The notes under the pieces: model-generated
What the model was told of the DNA's origin: nothing
The model's input: only the letters and a program-made list of their open reading frames with translations
Database searches by the model: none
Assembly (NCBI RefSeq): GCF_003471585.1
Contig: NZ_QRJO01000008.1
Location: 11,604 to 75,603 of the forward strand
DNA from: Collinsella sp. AM18-10
GTDB lineage: Bacteria; Actinomycetota; Coriobacteriia; Coriobacteriales; Coriobacteriaceae
Reading direction: 5' to 3'
DNA: 64,000 nucleotides
Shown: piece after piece, positions 60,091 to 64,000 of the stretch
Position numbering within the stretch: the stretch's first letter is position 1
How the letters are laid out: each line of letters starts with the position of its first letter
Made by a program: the position numbers and the translations under genes

Positions 60091-60318
60091 TGGACAAAAA
60101 ATACCAAATATGAGTACTGTTGCTGCGATGGTCGCATATGTTTGCACATAATAATGGGCTTCTAATGAGAGTATTTCTCGTTAGGAGCCCATTTTATTGA
60201 ACATTTGGGGAGCTACGTCAACACGTGCAGCTGGTCGTCATGCCTACAAGCCTCAAAAATGCCCCAAATCGCTGCTACTAAAAAGGTAACAGTACTCATA
60301 TTTGATGTTTTTTGACCA
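60091..60318. mobile_element. 228-bp MITE-like element with 31-bp terminal inverted repeats
   Basis: TGGACAAAAAATACC... at 60091-60121 and its complement at 60288-60318 match at 28 of 31 positions, including a perfect CAAATATGAGTACTGTT end. Inside, AATGGGCT...AGCCCATT (60153-60193) forms a strong hairpin, and ATTTGGGG / CCCCAAAT another pair, giving a branched fold. No coding capacity. Different in sequence from the 180-bp element at 20.4 kb. Confidence 0.75.
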
Positions 60319-60384
60319 CAGCCATTTGCAGGCCCTCTAGGCTACTCATTGGGGGCAGACTTAAATGACCAGTCGTTGGGGATC

Positions 60385-60413
60385 AGTCATTGGGGACGTT
60401 CTTAAATGACTAG
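60385..60413. repeat. Short repeat family E, copy 2
   Basis: Identical to 2996-3024 except one base (AATGACTAG for AACGACTAG). It follows the stop codon of the minus-strand acetyltransferase gene, as copy 1 follows that of the histidinol-phosphatase. Confidence 0.7.
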
Positions 60414-60428
60414 GTGTGGCTGCTTGGG

Positions 60429-61070
60429 CTAGGCTGTTAGATCGAGTTCGTAGAGGAAGCTTTCACGCGGCATGTCGTGACGACGCTCTTCGCGGTTGGC
60501 GCGGTGCGTGGCCGTGCGCTTAAAGCCGTGCAGCTCGTAGAACTTCCACGAGCAGTTGGAGTCGGTGTACAGGTGCGCCCTTGTCGCCCCGCGCGAGGAA
60601 AGGTACGAGACAGCGGCATCGAGCAACACCGAGCCAACGCCCAGGCCATGGACATCGGGATCGACGGCGAGCAGCGTGACTTCGTTGTCGTGCGGCAATG
60701 GGCTGCTCTCGAGCAGGCGGTTGTTGGTTCGGATGGTTGCGCGCACAAACGAGAGATACTCGGCGCAGGCATCGGGCTCCAGTTCGCGCATCTGCGAAAG
60801 CAGCGCGCGTTCGGTATCCATCCAATGCTCGTTGATAGTGACGCCGGGGCTCTGTCCTGCGCGTGCAAGCGCAATGCCGCGCGCCTCGCCGTCAATTACC
60901 GCAACCTGCGAAAACGTCGAGGACGAAAGGCAATAGGCGAGGTCGCATGCGGCCTCGAGGCGGTTGTACTCATCGTTATCCGAATTGTTATGCCAAAGCT
61001 GCTGCAGAATCAGCGCGATGGCGTCGAAGTCTTCGGTGTCAAACGGTCGGTAGAGAACCCGCGAGACCAT
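60429..61070 (-). CDS. GNAT-family N-acetyltransferase
   Basis: A 213-residue acetyltransferase. The first half is a variable substrate domain; the acetyl-CoA site is NEVTLLAVDPDVHGLGVGSVLLDAAVSYLSSRG (motif A, with the GLGVGS loop), followed by ATRAHLYTDSNCSWKFYELHGFKRTA (motif B). Substrate is not indicated. GAAAGAGGCACC lies just before the ATG at 61070. Monocistronic. Confidence 0.88.
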   Translation of the reverse strand: MVSRVLYRPFDTEDFDAIALILQQLWHNNSDNDEYNRLEAACDLAYCLSSSTFSQVAVIDGEARGIALARAGQSPGVTINEHWMDTERALLSQMRELEPDACAEYLSFVRATIRTNNRLLESSPLPHDNEVTLLAVDPDVHGLGVGSVLLDAAVSYLSSRGATRAHLYTDSNCSWKFYELHGFKRTATHRANREERRHDMPRESFLYELDLTA

Positions 61071-61347
61071 GGTGCCTCTTTCTTTCGCGGATGCATATCG
61101 AGCACAGTTCTACCACGCCATTGGCATCAAATTATGGTGCCCCTGTGTTCCATGAACTCACCGTGCCCGGTGTCGTGCCCATCCCCTCCGCGTGCAAACT
61201 TTTTCTGCACATGCGCCCGTTGCGGGGTGCATCGATTCGCTCGATGCGCTACATTAAATCAGTATTTTCAATGCCGCTGCGCGAGCGCTGCAGATCGACG
61301 TATCACCGACTCACAGAGCACGGCGGCGTACCAGACAGGAGGACTGC

Positions 61348-62955
61348 ATGGGATCTGATGTGAAGATCGCACGCGCGTTGATCTCGGTTACCGATAAGAC
61401 GGGCGTCGTCGATTTCGCACGGACGCTGGTCGATGACTTTGGCGTCGAGATCATCTCTACGGGCGGTACGGCTCGTGCTATCGAGGACGCGGGCGTTCCC
61501 GTAACCCCCATCGAGGAGTTCACGGGCTATCCCGAGATGATGGACGGCCGCGTTAAGACCCTGCACCCCAAGGTTCACGGCGCGCTGCTGGCCCGCCGCG
61601 ATTCCGAGCAGCACATGCAGGAGGCGGCTCAGCACGGCATTAAGCTGATCGATCTGGTCGTCGTCAACCTGTACGAGTTCGAGAAGACCGTCGCCAACCC
61701 CGAGGTCACCTTCGCGGATGCCATCGAGCACATCGACATCGGCGGTCCCTCCATGCTGCGCTCTGCTGCCAAGAACGCCGCGAGCGTTACCGTCATCTCC
61801 GACCCGGCCGACTATGATGCCGTCCTGGCCGAGATGCGCGAGACCGGTGGCTGCACCACGCTTTCCACCCGTCGTCGCCTGCAGGTGAAGGTCTACCAGA
61901 CCACCGCCGCCTACGACACGGCTATCTCCCGTTGGCTTGCCGCCCAGGCAAGCGACGTGGCGGACACCTCTGCCAAGCTCGAGATTTCGCTGGAGAAGGT
62001 CGACGACCTGCGCTATGGTGAGAATCCTCAGCAAAAGGCTACGGTCTACCGCTTTGCCGAGGGCTGCGAGAACACCGCGAGCTCTCAGTTCCCGCTTGTG
62101 GGCTCCGAGCAGATCCAGGGCAAGCCGCTCAGCTACAACAACTATCTGGACGCCGATGCCGCCTGGAACCTGGTCCGCGAGTTCGACGAGCCGGCCTGCG
62201 TGATCCTCAAGCATCAGAACCCCTGCGGTTCCGCCGTTGCCGAGGATATCACGGCCGCCTACGACCGCGCTTTCGCCTGCGATCCCAAGAGCGCCTTCGG
62301 CGGCATCATCGCCTGCAACCGCGAGGTTCCCTTTGAGCTGGTTGAGCACTTCGCCGACCAGAACAAGCAGTTCGTCGAGGTCATCATCGCCCCGAGCTAC
62401 ACCGATGAGGCGCTCGAGCGCATGGCCAAGCGCCCCAACCTGCGCGTGCTGGCTACCGGCGGCGTGGACCACGGTGCCCAGGTGGAGCTGCGCTCCATCG
62501 ACGGCGGCATGCTGGTGCAGGAGGTCGACCACGTGACCGAGGATCCCGCGACCTTTACGTTCCCCACCGACCGCAAGCCCACCGACGCTGAGATGGCCGA
62601 GCTCGAGTTTGCCTGGAAGGTCTGCAAGGGCGTTAAGTCCAACGCCATTCTGGTCTCCAAGGGCAAGGCCGGCATTGGCATGGGCCCGGGTCAGCCCAAC
62701 CGCGTTGACTCCGCACTGCTTGCCTGCGAACGCGCCGAGGACTTTTGCGAGCGCGAAGGCGTGGAGAAGGGCGGCTTTGCCTGCGCAAGTGACGCGTTCT
62801 TCCCGTTCCGCGACAACGTCGACGTGCTTGCCGCACACGGCGTGACCTGCATCATCCAGCCCGGCGGCTCCAAACGCGACGACGAGAGCATCCAGGCCTG
62901 CAACGAGCATGGTATTGCGATGGTTTTCACGGGTGCCCGCCACTTCCGCCATTAA
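61348..62955 (+). CDS. purH: Bifunctional AICAR formyltransferase / IMP cyclohydrolase PurH
   Basis: A 535-residue enzyme of the last two steps of IMP synthesis. The N-terminal cyclohydrolase has [40 protein letters not shown] and [14 protein letters not shown]. The C-terminal transformylase has [44 protein letters not shown] (catalytic Lys-His), [11 protein letters not shown] and [27 protein letters not shown] is the ribosome site. It consumes the AICAR released by HisF. Followed by repeat family A copy 2. Confidence 0.98.
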   Translation: MGSDVKIARALISVTDKTGVVDFARTLVDDFGVEIISTGGTARAIEDAGVPVTPIEEFTGYPEMMDGRVKTLHPKVHGALLARRDSEQHMQEAAQHGIKLIDLVVVNLYEFEKTVANPEVTFADAIEHIDIGGPSMLRSAAKNAASVTVISDPADYDAVLAEMRETGGCTTLSTRRRLQVKVYQTTAAYDTAISRWLAAQASDVADTSAKLEISLEKVDDLRYGENPQQKATVYRFAEGCENTASSQFPLVGSEQIQGKPLSYNNYLDADAAWNLVREFDEPACVILKHQNPCGSAVAEDITAAYDRAFACDPKSAFGGIIACNREVPFELVEHFADQNKQFVEVIIAPSYTDEALERMAKRPNLRVLATGGVDHGAQVELRSIDGGMLVQEVDHVTEDPATFTFPTDRKPTDAEMAELEFAWKVCKGVKSNAILVSKGKAGIGMGPGQPNRVDSALLACERAEDFCEREGVEKGGFACASDAFFPFRDNVDVLAAHGVTCIIQPGGSKRDDESIQACNEHGIAMVFTGARHFRH

Positions 62956-62968
62956 GTAGGGAGGTGGC

Positions 62969-63084
62969 GCTGCGGCTTGCCCAACCACCGCACCTTGCCG
63001 CTCATTCGTCGCTCGCGTACCCAAGTACGCGTCGCTCCTCTTTCACGGCAATCTGCGGCACCTGGGCAACCCTCGCCGACCTGT
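62969..63084. repeat. Palindromic repeat family A, copy 2 (after purH)
   Basis: Same element as 1953-2069. Outer TTGCCCA pairs with TGGGCAA; the central hairpin GCGTAC-CCAA-GTACGC is at 63015-63030. Confidence 0.85.
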
Positions 63085-63153
63085 TAGGTTGACTGGGGAG
63101 GATGGGATGTTATCTCGTCCCTTGGACCGCCTCGCTTCTAAAATAATCTCTGC

Positions 63154-63189
63154 AAAAGACGGTCGCTCCGTTTGGAGGGCCGTCTTTTT
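63154..63189 (+). terminator. Terminator before the last gene
   Basis: AAAAGACGGTC and GGCCGTCTTTTT pair around CGCTCCGTTTGGAG-type loop and end in a T-run; it closes the purH transcript. Confidence 0.88.
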
Positions 63190-63229
63190 GGTATAAGAGG
63201 ACGGAATGACTAACACGAAAGGTACAACC

Positions 63230-63937
63230 ATGCCCCAGATTGATGATGCCGAGTTGTTTGGCAATGCCGAGGATCAGCGTGCGTACGAGGACTTTTGCGC
63301 CAATCAGGAGGCGGTCGAGAAGTTTACGCTCGACAAGCCCGCGCTTATCTGCCGTTGGCGCATGTCCAACAAAAAGGTGCCCATGCTCAACCGTCACATT
63401 CGCGCGCTGTCCGAGCGCTTGGTGCAGGGCGAGCCGCTTACCCATAACATGCTCAGCTGGGCCAAGCAGCACGTTGAGTGGTCGCTAGCCGAGGGCGACT
63501 ATACCGCGCACGACGGTGTGCTCATGCTGGTGATCGACATCAACGGCAACGCCGCCATGACAGTGGGGGAGTACGAGCCGCTCGCCGATACGTCAGCCAA
63601 GGCGCTGCGTGCCCGCTCTGCCGAGGCCCGTTCCGAGGCCGACGAAACCGGCGTGGCGCCCGAGCTGCTTGCTGCCGTCAACGACGGCGAGCTGGCCTTT
63701 GTGGCGCCGGCGGACGAGTGCCTGTGCGGCACGGCGACGCTCATCGAACAGCTGGCCCAGACCAAGGACATCCCGGTCACGCGCGTAGACATCCCCGCTC
63801 AGCTCAAGGGCGCGCTGTTCCTGGTGAGCGACGAGCACGGCGTGGTCCCCGCCGACGATACCGATGCCGCCGAGGCGGACGCCGCCACGGTCGCCTTCTT
63901 CGCCGACGGCTACGAAAAGCTTCGCGCCCGCCGCTAA
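63230..63937 (+). CDS. Unknown conserved protein, 235 aa
   Basis: Starts MPQIDDAELFGNAEDQRAYEDFCANQEAVEKF. Contains LICRWRMSNKKVPMLNRHIRAL, VLMLVIDINGNAAMTVGEYEPL and ELLAAVNDGELAFVAPADECLCGTATLIEQL; C-terminal part acidic. The pattern vaguely recalls PLP fold-type IV (aminotransferase/lyase) C-terminal strands, but no Lys site can be assigned. I chose 63230 because AAAGG lies six bases ahead; an in-frame ATG at 63206 with a close GAGGA is possible. Cytoplasmic; function unknown. Confidence 0.75.
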   Translation: MPQIDDAELFGNAEDQRAYEDFCANQEAVEKFTLDKPALICRWRMSNKKVPMLNRHIRALSERLVQGEPLTHNMLSWAKQHVEWSLAEGDYTAHDGVLMLVIDINGNAAMTVGEYEPLADTSAKALRARSAEARSEADETGVAPELLAAVNDGELAFVAPADECLCGTATLIEQLAQTKDIPVTRVDIPAQLKGALFLVSDEHGVVPADDTDAAEADAATVAFFADGYEKLRARR

Positions 63938-64000
63938 ATGATTTTTCTGGGACGGGGATTATTTAAGGCTCTGTTAGACCAGGATTGACATACATGTGTC

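Larger units (their letters stand above)
59977..60428. other. 452-base gap with a large inverted-repeat element and family E repeat
   Basis: No supported gene. Holds the 228-bp element at 60091-60318 and the family E repeat at 60385-60413, preceded by a partial repeat of the same type (about 60361-60384). Confidence 0.6.

Noticed and set aside
61303..63024. A 573-codon minus-strand frame over purH.
   Set aside because: purH motifs are unmistakable on the plus strand.

Overview
The window looks like a chromosome segment of a Coriobacteriia gut bacterium, most likely Collinsella or a close relative. The evidence is high GC coding with Actinobacteria-like codon use, an MPATG-type wall-sorting signal, an eno / septum-initiator / ppx gene order, and many short palindromic intergenic repeats. 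The genus is inferred from gene content and style; no rRNA or marker search was possible.

Regions. (1) 1-3000: 3' part of a histidine operon (hisH end, hisA, hisF, hisI, a small unknown gene, hisE), then a convergent PHP histidinol-phosphatase. (2) 4.2-20.2 kb, housekeeping: a YgbA-like protein coupled to a fused CydDC-like ABC exporter, an orphan LarC C-terminal domain, yfcE, mazG, eno, an ftsB-like gene, ppx, a DUF4143 ATPase, tRNA-Leu with a duplicated 3' end, an orphan PTS IIB, a VOC protein, and a two-component system. (3) 20.4-49 kb, accessory island of lower and uneven GC. It opens with a 180-bp inverted-repeat element and holds: a catalytically degenerate N6-methylase/specificity protein divergent from an unknown gene plus a VirD4-like ATPase plus a ClpP-like protease; an LlaJI-type restriction system (m5C methylase, McrB-like ATPase, LlaJI nuclease); DUF6076-like and unknown genes; then a second degenerate methylase/specificity protein divergent from two membrane proteins, a ClpX-like AAA+ ATPase, a 1316-aa helicase with a C-terminal nuclease-like motif, and a 621-aa protein with a weak PIWI-like C-terminus. 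(4) 49-64 kb: a large wall-anchored coiled-coil/CAP protein, a nucleotidyltransferase toxin-antitoxin-like pair, three metallophosphoesterases, gluQ, a DUF2207 protein, a GNAT acetyltransferase, purH and an unknown gene.

How the parts work together. The his genes form one pathway, interrupted by a palindromic repeat between hisF and hisI. The island looks like a defense island: one recognisable restriction system sits between two arrays of unfamiliar composition. Each array lies opposite a dead methylase/specificity protein and has a TTCTAA/TTAGAA-type palindrome in its divergent promoter region. The ClpX-like/helicase-nuclease/PIWI-like set (40.9-48.7 kb) is the best candidate for an undescribed system. 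No integrase, relaxase, reverse transcriptase or CRISPR array was seen.

At least seven families of intergenic palindromic repeats occur; in one, two copies differ by a compensatory base-pair change.
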